Source: Clarkia xantiana subsp. parviflora (Eukaryota > Streptophyta > Magnoliopsida > Myrtales > Onagraceae). Taken from it: a stretch of 64,000 nt of DNA. How positions within the stretch are numbered: position 1 is the stretch's first letter; each line of letters opens with the position of its first letter. The position numbers and the translations under genes were made by a program. Positions 10,225 to 20,815 of this stretch are shown one piece after another. The notes under the pieces were generated by a model. The model worked only from the letters and a program-made list of their open reading frames with translations. It did not search any database and was not told where the DNA came from. The stretch covers positions 4,847,834-4,911,833 of the forward strand of contig JAPTYO010000023.1 of the NCBI GenBank assembly GCA_036873135.1, in the 5' to 3' direction.

Positions 10225-11565
10225 TCAAATAACAGAACCACCAGGAGGCCCGGGGGCAACCTCCATAAACTCGGGAGAAGTGACAATGACGTTCACATCT
10301 CCGCTATCATCGACCAACACCTCGTAGTTTGGACGACCACACTCCAAAAGGTTCAGCGCCTCAATGTGAGAAAGGGCGTAATTCGCATACGACCCCAACT
10401 CGCCAAAAGGGTACCCAGGGTCAAGATCTTTCACACGGGTGAGATAATCTTCAGAACGCTCGCTCATCAGGTTGTTTATTTTCTCCTCAACAGCAGCTTT
10501 AAAATCTGAAGTTCCCAAGTACTTAGTGAAACCCACTTGTACGCCCTTCTCCCGACTCTCCTTACCGAGAGCAGCTAGCTCCGCTCCTTGAGAATGAAGA
10601 TCATCTGTAACCTTCTTCTCGAGAGCGATCATCTCAGACTCAAGCTTTGACAAGTGAGTATGGCGCGCTTCATAACGACTCTCAGAAGCTGTAGCTTTCA
10701 AACTCAACACGCGAGCCTCTTCTTTGGTTCGCAGCAACTCTTGGCGCACAGCATCACACTTATCCATAGCCGCCTGCTTCGCGCTCACCAACTCCATGAC
10801 AAAAGATGACATGTTCACCATGTCAGCTACAACCTGCACATATCAACGCGATAAATTAAACATAAATCGCAAAAAGCAACAAACTTGGCAGAAAAATCAA
10901 GTTACTTAAAGGGGCAAATCGGGATAAGGCACCACGTGCATACGCCTCAGCCTCCTCATCAGTTGTTGGGCAAGAATGCCTATCACCTGGTGGAACACAC
11001 CTACGCAACACGCGAACTCCAACCTCTGGAGTGCGAAGTGAAGACTCCTTGGGGAAATAAATGCCACCATTGTCAAAGGGTGCCCAAGTGTCCCCGGTAA
11101 TGTCCAATCCTACGGGACACACCAAATGGTCGCGCCTGAGAGGGGGAACCGCTACAACAAAGAAAGAAAAGAGGTTAACAACAAATGACAAACCGCGAAA
11201 CACACTCATCAAAGTGTACTTACAAAGTCCGCGGCCTTCCACAGGTCGGTTTCCCAACTGGGGGGCAGATGACGCTACATTGCGACTCGCGACTTCCTTG
11301 CCTTTACGAGTGGAAGTAGTCGCATTTGGCTTCAAGCGCTTGGGATCAGTCGGTCCACGCGCCACTGTGTCAGTTCGCTTGGAAGACACGCGAGAATCAG
11401 ACACGGGAGGAGTATTCCCGACCACATGAGTAGAAGTCCCCTTGCCAAGATCACGCCCTGAGTTGGCAGGAGTGACGGGGGCAGGGGTCACCAAAGCCGG
11501 ATCGGCACGGGAAGCAATACGCGAGGCCGCTGCATGAAGCGACGAACTCTTTCCAGCAAACCAAC
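10225..11565 (-). CDS. Antisense spliced ORF of a Tat Gypsy element, coiled-coil protein
   Basis: Three exons can be joined in one frame on the minus strand: 11565-11224, 11151-10906 and 10826-10225, with GT..AG introns of 72 and 79 bp (donors GTAAGT and GTAACT). Exon 1 codes for a Thr/Pro/Lys-rich region, exon 2 for a conserved-looking block with C-P-V-G-L-D-I-T-G-D and acidic D-E-E-A-E-A, exon 3 for a long charged coiled coil (about residues 1-110 of the exon) and an acidic tail. An acceptor at the start of exon 1 implies a further upstream exon that I cannot place; the 36-bp array lies just there. Antisense ORFs in the 3' part are known in Tat elements (gene 23 of the Grande element) and resemble proteins annotated as putative gypsy-type transposon. 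Function is unknown; the splice pattern is my inference. Confidence 0.6.
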
Positions 11566-11739
11566 CTGCAATATGAATTCACAAAAGGCATAATGCCATT
11601 CGAAAAACTATCCATCATGAGTATCAATATGCCCAAAAAACGTTCAGAGAAAGAATGAAGGGTTTACTCATAGCAACAACTCAGCCGAAAGGAGGGGGAT
11701 TCCGCAAGAAGCTACTACGACTTCACAACCTGCACAACA

Positions 11740-12262
11740 TCAATGCGCATATCAAAGTTAACGCGCGTATCAACATCAATGCGCGTATCAAAGTTAACGT
11801 GCGTATCAACATCAATGCGCGTATCAAAGTTAACGCGCGTATCAACATCAATGCGCGTATCAAAGTTAACGCGCGTATCAACATCAATGCGCGTATCAAA
11901 GTTAACGCGCGTGTCAACATCAATGCGCGTATCAAAGTTAACGCGCGTGTCAACATCAATGCGCGTATCAAAGTTAACGCGCGTATCAACATCAATGCGC
12001 GTATCAAGGTTAACGCGCGTATCAACATCAATGCGCGTATCAAAGTTAACGCGCGTATCAACATCAATGCGCGTATCAAGGTTAACGCGCGTATCAACAT
12101 CAATGCGCGTATCAAGGTTAACGCGCGTATCAACATCAATACGCGTATCAAAGTTAACGCGCGTATCAACATCAATGCGCGTATCAAAGTTAACGCGCGT
12201 ATCAAGCTTAACGCGCGTATCAACATCAATGCGCGTATCAAAAGTCAACGCGCGTATCAAAA
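11740..12262 (+). repeat. Tandem array of 36-bp units in G1
   Basis: About fourteen units, each made of two similar 18-bp halves (ATCAATGCGCGTATCAA and AGTTAACGCGCGTATCAAC). The motif GCGCGTATCAA occurs every half unit. The 36-bp period opens frames on both strands, which I treat as artefacts. It lies directly upstream of the antisense ORF, where that ORF's promoter or first exon would be. Confidence 0.93.
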
Positions 12263-13680
12263 AGTCAACGCACATGACCAAGTTTCACACACATAGTGAA
12301 ATTGGTATGTACCATGGAAGGGACTAGCATCCTAAGGGGCTATCATGCAAACGGGGGATTAACGCGATAAACCGTAAGAATCGGATACGACAACGCTTAA
12401 GGAAATTTTTTCTCTAAGACGACAAGTGACTATGTCCAAAGTTATTGGGCAATCCCCTCAACCAAAAAACCTGCCAAGAAGGAAAATCATGCATATCAAC
12501 CAAAAATGCTTCTACACGAAGATACGGGGAATTCTACACCAAATACCCACGGAAATGGAAAATCGCCTAAATTATGAACAAACGACGATAATGACGGCAA
12601 TCAATCAGCAATTACTCGACGTATAAGCCTCAGCAAGCAGTCCCACATGTCGACAACGAAAAATGACTTAAACAAGCAACAACACGGTGACATCGACATT
12701 CAAGTCGAAGCTGTCCTAAGAATTCGAGTTTCCAAAGTACCTCAAAACATGACGAAAGGTATTCCAATGGACTCACCTCGTCGAGACGATTCCGGAAAGG
12801 TGTGGACCGAAACGAGGCGAGCCCGGGAAGGCGGCGCGTGGGCCACACGCTCCGGCGAAGCCGCTCCACTCGCGGCGGCGCGTGAGGGCGCGTGCGGGGT
12901 CCTCTGGCGGCTCCGAAGGTGGCGCTGGAATCCTTGGGACGAACCGAGTCGAATGATGGTGTCAACTTCCAAAAACAAGCCAAGTATCAGACTCGAAATT
13001 GTCAAAACGTATCTAGGCTCCACGACGGCAAAGAAATTTTGCACACAAAAGCAACTTCGGGAAAGGGTGAATGAATTACCTGCAAAGGGAGTGGAATGAT
13101 GAATTCCTAGGATGCTGGAAGGATAAATGGGGATGTGTGTATTTACTAATCCCAAAGAGATGCTTTGTGGATAAGGATCAAATGATTAGTTTACCTACAC
13201 TCAAGACTAAACCCCTACGGTATACTCTACCCTCTCCTCCTAAAATATCTATTCCTATACATGTCTTGACATTGCACGTATCAAGTCCATTACTATACTC
13301 GTATGTTGCAATCACATAATTCATGATTCGGTAATCACTTAGTCATTTTAGAAGCGTACAATTTCCACTTCTTGCATTGCGTAATTACAATCTTGCCATG
13401 ACTATTAATTATGTACGCATATGGATAGATACATGTTCGCATAGCGCATTACCGTTTGCTCATGTCTCCGACGATAATCATATTCGCGCATATACATTTC
13501 CTATTGCACTAATCATGATGATAGGAAACAAAGCCATTCGTCCGGAAAATCAAGCGACGGACGAAATCAAGATGCTTGCGTCCAACCAACGATCAAAACC
13601 GAAAGGTTAGCGTCAAACTCAAATTGGATAAATATCCTAACTTAAAATAGAGTCAAGAAAGGTTCTAAACCGTTACTTGA
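12263..13680 (+). other. G1 3' untranslated region
   Basis: No supported gene. GC content jumps in 12780-12930 (GCGGCGCG-type runs), unlike the AT-rich surroundings, which may mark captured sequence. ORFs on both strands there lack any recognised domain. Confidence 0.5.
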
Positions 13681-13692
13681 CTCGGGGGCAAG
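13681..13692 (+). other. Polypurine tract of G1
   Basis: CTCGGGGGCAAG directly before the 3' LTR. Element G2 has the same 12 bases directly before its 3' LTR at 61933-61944. Confidence 0.75.
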
Positions 13693-14568
13693 TGATGGAT
13701 AAATGTCCAATTCGGGTTCGTGTTTACATTTCGGGCCTCGTAAACGTGTCGAAAATTACATCTCGGTTTAAAAACACCTCCCACGGTATCAAAACGGTCC
13801 GGAAGCGCCTTTACGCGCGTCCGGACCGGACCTCCGGGTTGCGCAAAGCAACCCGGAGGCCCGGGTTGCGCGGCAATCCGGACCTCGCCGAATTGCCCAA
13901 ATTCGACGAGGTCCGGATTACCTTACGGGTATCGCGCGACTACCGTATCCGCGATTACCGTTGCGTATAGAGAAGTCAAGTTCGCACATTATCAATATGG
14001 ATGACGGTTACCGCATGATCTTGAACCGTCATCAAACCGCTTTAAAACCGGGTCTGGTCCCAAGAAAGCCTATAAATAGGAGGTCTTGGCCACCCATTTT
14101 CACACATTCTCTCATTTGCCCAACTTTGGTATTTTGAGCTCTGACTTCTCTCTAGAAATTCTCTCTCTCTAGAAATTACCTTTCTGCCACTATAGTGACT
14201 TAAGCATCGGAGAGGGCTCCGCTAGCACCACCCCCCCCCCCCCCTCTCCGTGCTAGCATTGGTCCTTTGTGCAGGATCGGACGCCCGAGTCACAACCTTT
14301 CCGAGACACAACCTTGCCGGGTCACAACCTTGCCGGGTCACAACCTTGCCGGGCCACAACCTTGCCGGGTCACAACCTTGCCGGGTCACAACCTCGCCGG
14401 ATCACAACCGTACCGTGTCACAGCCTTACCAAGTCACAGCCAATCCGAGACACAATCCTCACGGGAGCAAGTCTGAACACTCGTCAGTGGCCCAACCTCC
14501 GACGGAAGGGTTATAAACCGCACAACCACAGACGCATCCTCACGACCTTGTTCAATCCGGACGCAACA
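13693..14568 (+). repeat. 3' LTR of Gypsy element G1
   Basis: 876 bp, same as 3269-4113 except for the 27-bp GC-rich block at about 13842-13868, a longer C-tract, and scattered substitutions. TATA box at 14071-14079. It is followed by the duplicated GATAT at 14569-14573. Confidence 0.93.
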
Positions 14569-15561
14569 GATATAGCCAGAAATGCAGCTCAGCAATTTTT
14601 TGGCCAATCAGTTCAGCATATTTAAATGCATATGAAGAAATGCACCAACATGCAATGGTTTTTGTTCATATATGATGGGTTTTTTTCATGCTAATAATGG
14701 TATTTCATTTATTATGCAGGTGTGATGCAAGTATTCATATTGTTATGGTTCAATTGCAAAAGAGGTTCACGTGTTATCACTTGGTTATTCGGATGTTCGG
14801 TGTCATTGACTTTAGTTGTTTTCTGAAACCTTTTAAGAAGATTGTTGTTTTTGTTAAGATTGTTGGTTGTGTTCGATGATTATTGTAAGATTGTTGATTG
14901 GCTTTTTTGAGATTGTTGGTTATGTTTGAATTTTGAAATTCACTAGGAACAATGCAGATTTTGGTTCCAACCGAGTACCCAGTTCCAACTGGGTACCCAG
15001 TATCATATTTTTCAGTTACAAAAATACATAACCGGTTCCTTAACGGGTACCCGGAACCGACCGGTTCCTACCGGTTCTGGTACGGTTCCGGTTCCTAAAT
15101 GTTCTGGTACGGTTCTGGGTAACAAAATTAGAAACCGTTTATTATTGGTTTGGTTTTGGGATACCCGAAAAATATAGGGTACCCGGAACCGCTCACCCCT
15201 AAAATGAATGCTAGAGCTATCTCTGCATTTATAGAAAGCTCCAATTGCATTTTCAGAAATCTGTAATTATTATTTTTTAAATGAATGCTTGCAGTTTATA
15301 GTGTGTTTATATGAAAATGTTATTTTTAGAGGCATTAAAACTGTTTGTTGGTGTACGGATTCAATTGCAGCCTACCTTTTCATTTTTTAATTAAAGTTAG
15401 CTTTTTTAATGGATAATATATCACAAAGGGTGATACTTAGAGTGGAACTTACTGTAAAAATGATTTTTTTTTTTTTCTTTTTGATGATTATAGAGTGAAA
15501 CTTACGGTAAAATTGATTTTTTTTTTTTTTTTTCATTTTGAGAAATTTGAAGTGAAACTTT

Positions 15562-16017
15562 GGGCATGGTTGATTGCATGTATTAGGATATCTTAATATA
15601 TGTCTTATCTAATACTTTATTTGTTTTGTTTTGGTATTAGTATTAACTAATACATGGGTATTAGCTAATACTCAATTCTATAGTAAATCATGTATTAGCT
15701 AAGACTCCCAAAAAGTTATGCATTAGCTAGTACATAGTGTTTAATGACCAAAATACCCCTTAATAATGCATTAGCTAATATATATATGCGACCCCCGACC
15801 GGACTCCGGCGTCCCCCGGTCGGACTCCAATTATAATAATAATTTAAAAACGTACATATCTATTTAGGGGCATTTAGGTCTTTTAGCCATTGTATTAGGA
15901 TATCATAATACATGGTTCAACCAAACATTGTATTAACTTAGCATGTATTAGGATATCTTTGTCGATAATTAGCTAATACATATATTAGTTAATACATGCA
16001 ATCAATCAAACATGCCC
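15562..16017. mobile_element. MITE, probably Tourist-like (PIF/Harbinger)
   Basis: 456 bp with inverted ends: GGGCATGGTTGATTG...CATGTATTA at the left, and its inverted counterpart ending CAATCAAACATGCCC at the right. The flanks TTT (15559-15561) and TTA (16018-16020) fit a mutated 3-bp TTA duplication. Neighbouring copies of GTGAAACTTACTGTAAAA indicate the empty site. The inside repeats CTAATACAT-type words and holds a GC-rich hairpin (15788-15826). Confidence 0.65.
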
Positions 16018-16144
16018 TTACTGTAAAAATCAAAGCTTTCCTCTGTTTCTTTTCTTCAAGAAATGTAATTTTTTTTCCCACTTGTATATTGATATTCACT
16101 GTGATTTGGAGAATGTTCTAGCTTATGATCATCAAATTTTGCAG

Positions 16145-16377
16145 ATCATCTCCATCTCAAAGACCCTTACACATTGAACGAATCGCATAAACCCTACATT
16201 CCACCAATCAAATCTCTTCTCTCTCAGAACTTGGTACCTCAAAAGATACGGAAAAACAAGATTGGCCCGACAGTAAGATCAATGGAGTCGTTCTATGCAG
16301 ATTTAGAAACAGTTTGTGTCAGACGTGTCTGTCTTTCATGGGAGCTTCTGCAGATAGCTGCAATTGGAGTTTTCTGA
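16145..16377 (+). pseudogene. Relic exon resembling plant DUF1666 family
   Basis: A frame open from an acceptor-like TTTTGCAG (16137-16144) reads into a polar segment and ends S-M-E-S-F-Y-A-D-L-E-T-V-C-V-R-R-V-C-L-S-W-E-L-L-Q before running to a stop at 16375-16377. The block from S-M-E-S to S-W-E-L-L resembles what I remember of DUF1666 plant proteins (a conserved Y-V-x-Q-x-C-L-S-W-E type motif). Where family members would continue, the frame leaves the homology, and no other exon is seen within several kb. A gene fragment is the best reading; the assignment is from memory. Confidence 0.45.
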
Positions 16378-16790
16378 AATTGCTGAGATAGCTGTAGCTC
16401 AAAAATCTGTATAAGCTTCTTTCAACGTTGCCAAATTTGAAGAGGCAAAGGAGACCTGAAAGACCAGATTTGATGAATAATGAGCTGTTATGTATTCTGT
16501 TTTATCTTCTAAGACTTTTGTCATGGATTAGGTAGTGATTAGTATCACTAATTATATTCAGTTTTTTTAAACATGCTTAAAAACAGTTGTCAACCGGTCC
16601 GAACCCGTTCAGAACCGGTTCGGATTGATTTTGGACGGTCTAGAACTGGTTTAAATAGATCAGTTTTCTATTGAACTAGAACTGTTTAAATCAGTTTCAA
16701 TTCAGTTCTGACCCGGTTCGGGCTAAACCGGTTCAGTGCCCAAGCCTAATGAGAAGGTAGCTATAAACAGTGTATTATCCGGATTATTTT

Positions 16791-16985
16791 CACTACAAGA
16801 AAATAGGTAATTAACGATATAATGGCGCTAATTTTTTAAAATAATTTAAACAGCAAATAATGGCGCTTTTTGTAGTGCTACTGATTGTCTCATTTCTCGG
16901 CACTTTAAAAGTGTCGTCGAACACCAACAAAAAAAAAATTATATATTCGTAGCGGCACTTTCTAACAAGTAATGGCACTTTAATA
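16791..16985. mobile_element. End of a CACTA (En/Spm) element
   Basis: Starts CACTACAAGAAAA, the canonical CACTA terminus, followed by subterminal repeats AATGGCGCT / GGCACTTT / AATGGCACTTT. A second GTAGTG occurs at 16872-16877 but without a matching 3-bp duplication. No transposase, so this is a fragment or one end of a deleted element. Confidence 0.65.
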
Positions 16986-17012
16986 GTGTCATTATTTTTT
17001 GTTTTTATAAAA

Positions 17013-17390
17013 GGGTTAAAGGGTATTTTGGTGTCATATGTTTGGCCAAAGTTGATTTTTTATGCCATATTTTTTTTTTTGTAGGCTTTTGGTGTCATAT
17101 GTTTGCATTTTGTAGACTTTTGGTGCATTCGTTAGTCAACTGTTAAGTTTGACTGTTAAATAGTTTTATTTTGTTCAATTTAGTCCATAATCTTCTTTCG
17201 GCCACCGCTCAAAGTATTCCAGCCACCGCACAAGGCTGTCATCCAACGCTCAAGGCCATCGGAACCCGCACAAGGATTAAGCCGTCCGTACTTGATTAGG
17301 CCACCGGTGGGCTTGGATAGTGGCCGACGGGTTCCAGTGGCCTTGAGTGGTGGATGACGGCCTTGTGCGGTGGGTGAATACTTTACGAGT
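17013..17390. mobile_element. Truncated Mutator-like MITE
   Basis: Begins GGGTTAAAGG and carries the GGTGTCATATGTTTG words seen in the other Mutator-like MITEs of this window. Inside, 17203-17290 (ACCGCTCAAAGTATTC...) is inverted at 17310-17390, so the right arm starts but is cut off where the next element begins. Confidence 0.5.
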
Positions 17391-17461
17391 GTTTCGAAAG
17401 AGATTGTTCTTCTTGGGGTTGTTCATTTTCCGAGTGATGTTACATTGGGATGAAAATCTCC

Positions 17462-18300
17462 GGCCCTACTTCCATCCCGTACTACCTATCCTACTACGTA
17501 AAACTTTCACGATAATGAATAAAAATAATTTTTTGGGTTAACAGGTCTTTTGGTCCATGATGTTTGACCACTTTTGGGTTTTGGTCCATGATGTTTTTTT
17601 TTTGCTTAGTTTTGGTACCATATGTTTGCAGATTTTTCTAGTTTTGGTCCGACCGTTACATTCCGTCCATTTTTTCCGTTAAGTGACATGTGCAAAACAC
17701 ATGATCCACCCTAAACTTTCAATTTTGTTCAAATTTGGGGGGAATTAACCTATTGAACTAGGTTTAGGGTGTCAATTCCCCTAAATTTGAACAAAACTGA
17801 AAGTTTAGGGTCGATCACGTTATTTGCACATGTCACTTAACGGAAAAAATGGACGGAATGTAACGGTCAGACCAAAACTAGAAAAATCTGCAAACATATA
17901 ATACCAAAAATAGGCAAAAAAAAAAAAACATCATGGACCAAAACCCAAAAGTGGTCAAACATCATGGACCAAAAGACCTGTTAACCCTAAGTTTTTTTCG
18001 TATACATTATACAATATGATACAAATGTTACTAGTTTTGTGATTATTTTTTTTATAAAAACCTATTAGGATTAGTGAACGGTTGAGCATGGTGAATTCTA
18101 GAGTGCTAAAATGAGTCAATTTGACCTCAAGGGTTCACCCCGTCCAACTGTACACTATGTCTAATAGGTTTTTAAAAAAAATCACAAAATCAGTAACACT
18201 TGTAACATATTGTATAATGTATACGAATAAAAATAATTTTTATTCATTATCGTGGAAGTTTTAGGTAGTCGCACAGGAGTATGACATGGAAGTAGGGTGT
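17462..18300. mobile_element. Foldback element split by a nested MITE
   Basis: Long inverted arms: the left arm (17462-17534 plus 17988-18060) matches the complement of 18160-18300, with shared words CCCTACTTCCAT, CGATAATGAATAAAAAT, CGTATACATTATACAATAT and CACAAAA. The central loop (about 18061-18160) is unrelated single sequence. The left arm is interrupted by the Mutator-like MITE at 17535-17987. Superfamily uncertain. Confidence 0.6.
17535..17987. mobile_element. Mutator-like MITE with about 210-bp inverted arms
   Basis: Begins GGGTTAACAGGTC and ends with its inverse. The two arms pair almost completely around a centre near 17750. Flanks TAATTTTTT (17526-17534) and TAAGTTTTT (17988-17996) match at 8 of 9 positions, a 9-bp duplication typical of Mutator. 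No coding capacity. Confidence 0.78.
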
Positions 18301-19081
18301 GACATTTTTATATGTTACCTTGAATGACCCTTACAAAACATTGGTTCCAACAATATTATGTCAAGTGAGTATTTCTCTATTGTGCGTCTAGATTGTTGAT
18401 TTACCACTAATAGGCTTCTAGAAATTTGGAATTTGTTGTGACTTGAGTTGGGAGCTAAATTTTACACGCAAGTGCAAATTAATTAAAATTAAATGCACTT
18501 ATTATTTTTGTTTCATTCGAAATTCATGAAAGTGCACTTTTGATGTAATCTATTTCTAGCCCTTGAAGCTAATGAACAATAATGACCTTGCTTATATTTG
18601 TTGTAGTCAATGGAAACTTGGGAAGTCATTTTTGCATGAAATTACTAGCTAGGTTAGTTATAAGGGTTAAATGTTTTCACACCATATGTTTGACTGAATG
18701 TGATTTTTAGTACCAGATGTTTGGTTTTGTATACGTTTGGTACCAAACGTTTGAAAAAATGTAGCTTTTGGTACATCCGTTAGTTGCCCGTTAGTTTTGG
18801 CCATTAAATGACATGTGCAATTCACGTGACCGACCTTAAACTTTTGATTTTGTTCAATTTAGTCCCTCAAATATATTCATAACTTTTATTATGTTTAAAT
18901 TAGTTATAAAACTTCAAAATTGAACCCAATTGAACCAATCGAACCCAATTGACCTAGCCGGACCTAGCCTAGGCCTAGGTCCGACCCTAGGTCGGGGTTG
19001 CCGGACCCAGCCGACCCGGACCCAGGGTCGGACCTAGCCTAATGCTAGGTTCGACCCTGTTTCGGAGTTGCAAGACCCAAT

Positions 19082-19682
19082 AGTTAGATTACGGGGAGTA
19101 ATCACTACGGATACTAAAATCATGGTACATGCAAGTAATCGAATTTACGCAGCGGAAGATTCGCACATACCTCTACAGTAGTCCGTAGTCCCAAAATATT
19201 TGCAGGAGGGAGTTCACGATCCTCCGGTCGGCACCCGTAGGGGTTCCTATGAAGGAAGCCATACGTGGTATATTCTTCACAGCAAAGCCTCTGATCGATT
19301 CTTGGCAAGGAAAAGATCTCCGGAGTGTTTGCTCGAAGGAAAATTGGCACACCCTTGGTGTTTTCAAGGTTCGGCCGAAGTATGGTGTTCTTAGGGGAAG
19401 AGTTTTCTCTCAAAACACCACTTAAAGGGAATTGTGATTAACCCTAATGAAACCCCTAACTCACCATATATATAGGAGGAGTAAAGTGGACAAAAGTCCA
19501 CTTTACCCCCTCATTAATTTCGGCCGGCCATGCTAGTATAGGGAGGCCCAATTTTGGGCCTCTCACGTCAATTAGGATTTGGGTCTGGCCCAATACCCTA
19601 ATGTGACATGTACCCAATTAACTTAGGTAACATATACATATAATGGGCTTCCATTTACGGCGCCCAACACCATATGCTTACA
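19082..19682 (-). repeat. 3' LTR of the Copia element
   Basis: 601 bp. The likely TATA box of the minus-strand promoter is TATATATA at 19467-19474. It differs from the partner LTR by many substitutions and small indels. The purine-rich tract GAGTGGGAGT (minus strand, 19683-19692) adjoins it as the polypurine tract. Confidence 0.88.
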
Positions 19683-20815
19683 ACTCCCACTCGCTAGAAT
19701 GAGAGGGTGTCTGTTAATGTATTGTCGTCCAAATTTGCATCAACTTTTCACTCATTCGATCTGGTCCTTTGCTTCCGAATAGTTCATACGAGGTTTTCCG
19801 TGCGACCGGCGGACATGACAGGCATCGTGCTACTCATCTGTTAGGAGTGTTGTAGCGCCCTCGTAACGTTGATTCCCTTTTCTCCAATCAACATGTTATA
19901 AACAACATTTATATAGTGCCGCGTTGTATCCTAGGTCAACTGATAATTCTCCTTTTGCCTAGTTTCCTCATAGGAACACTTCTCCAAGGCATCCGTACAA
20001 GTATTCACAACCTTCAACTAATATCTGGTTAGTGGCCACCTTGTGAATACAAGAGTCGATGAATTACAGGTGAACTTGACCATCCCCATCACTCATATCC
20101 TTAGTGAAAACCAACCGGTTTCCAAAGACGTGGTCACTGGGCCTTTTTGTTCAGCACTACGCTCGTACGCCGGGAAGCGAACATTGAGCCTGACCTTAGA
20201 TATGAGTTCCGATTCCGTGAGGATACTTTGGGTGCCTCTTCATAAGGCTCCCGGGATCAATCACACGCTCGAGGTGAAGAAGTTTGCGCCTGCCAGAATC
20301 ACGAGGATTCTTTCCTAGGACAACCGAGTTGTGACCCCGTGGTCGAACGTGGCACGCGTAGTATGAAGCACGCGTCGATAGCATACATGACGTTTAAGTT
20401 CAAAGGAATGGGATATGTCAAATCATGGTATCACAGATTTTCATCTGGCCCAGAATGTGGATTAATAACGAACAAAGTTCATCACGGCGATATGCAAAGC
20501 GAAGATCATGTCGAGTTACTTCGACACTAGATGATCGTTCTGCGTAATCAGGTTTATCCCCTGATTCTTAGCCAGCATTTCTTAATAGAGGCCTCCCTCC
20601 ACCGCAAGACGACCGTACCTGTGTGACGAGGTAAGGCCCACATTCGACATAGTTTTGGCAGAGGATTGTGTCCTCCTACGACTTAGTTTATATACCGAAA
20701 ATTAGATGTAATTAAAACATTATGACGTCGATTGATCATAAACTCAGTTGAAATTCCTTCGCTTACAAAATGTAACTTTCTAATATCAAAATTTTATCAC
20801 AGATACACACCACTT
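19683..20815 (-). other. Copia 3' untranslated region
   Basis: Between the RNase H remnant and the 3' LTR. No reading frame with a recognisable domain on either strand. Confidence 0.55.

Larger units (their letters stand above)
3269..14568 (+). mobile_element. LTR retrotransposon, Ty3/Gypsy, Tat lineage (element G1)
   Basis: A complete 11.3-kb insertion inside the hAT element. Direct LTRs of 845 and 876 bp begin TGATGG and end CAACA. The 5-bp duplication GATAT flanks them exactly (3264-3268 and 14569-14573). A primer site TGGCGCCGTCTA follows the 5' LTR and a purine tract CTCGGGGGCAAG precedes the 3' LTR. The pol order protease, RT, RNase H, a second archaeal-type RNase H, integrase is diagnostic of the Tat group. 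Gag is missing except for a short N-terminal stub. The 3' half has two tandem arrays and an antisense spliced ORF. The LTRs differ by a 27-bp block, a C-tract length change and several substitutions, so the insertion is not brand new, yet the pol frame is open throughout. Confidence 0.95.
473..15201 (+). mobile_element. hAT transposon, split by a nested Gypsy element
   Basis: The two ends carry the inverted repeat TAGGGGTGAGC (473-483 and, inverted, 15191-15201), flanked by a perfect 8-bp target duplication AAATGAAT at 465-472 and 15202-15209, the hallmark of the hAT superfamily. Subterminal regions (485-655 and 14955-15190) are packed with repeats of the type GGTTCCGG / ACCGGAACC, typical of transposase-binding regions in hAT ends. 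A BED-finger transposase lies at 810-2768. Without the Gypsy element at 3269-14568 and its duplicated 5 bp, the hAT element is about 3.4 kb, a normal length for an autonomous member. The transposase is broken, so this copy is dead. Confidence 0.93.

Noticed and set aside
11740..12262. CRISPR-like regular array
   Set aside because: Direct repeats are contiguous without unique spacers and lie in a plant retrotransposon.
11655..12327. Four overlapping 170-213-residue ORFs in the 36-bp array
   Set aside because: Same artefact: 36-bp units open on both strands. The peptide is a 12-residue repeat.
12630..13155. Overlapping ORFs in the GC-rich patch of the G1 3' region
   Set aside because: Open on both strands due to GC-rich composition; no domain.
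16590..16755. GGTTCGG / CCGGTTC-rich block as a second hAT end
   Set aside because: Similar in composition to hAT subterminal DNA, but I found neither a terminal repeat pair nor an 8-bp duplication.
16872..16877. GTAGTG as the right end of a tiny CACTA MITE
   Set aside because: Would give an 87-bp element without a 3-bp duplication, and subterminal repeats continue past it.
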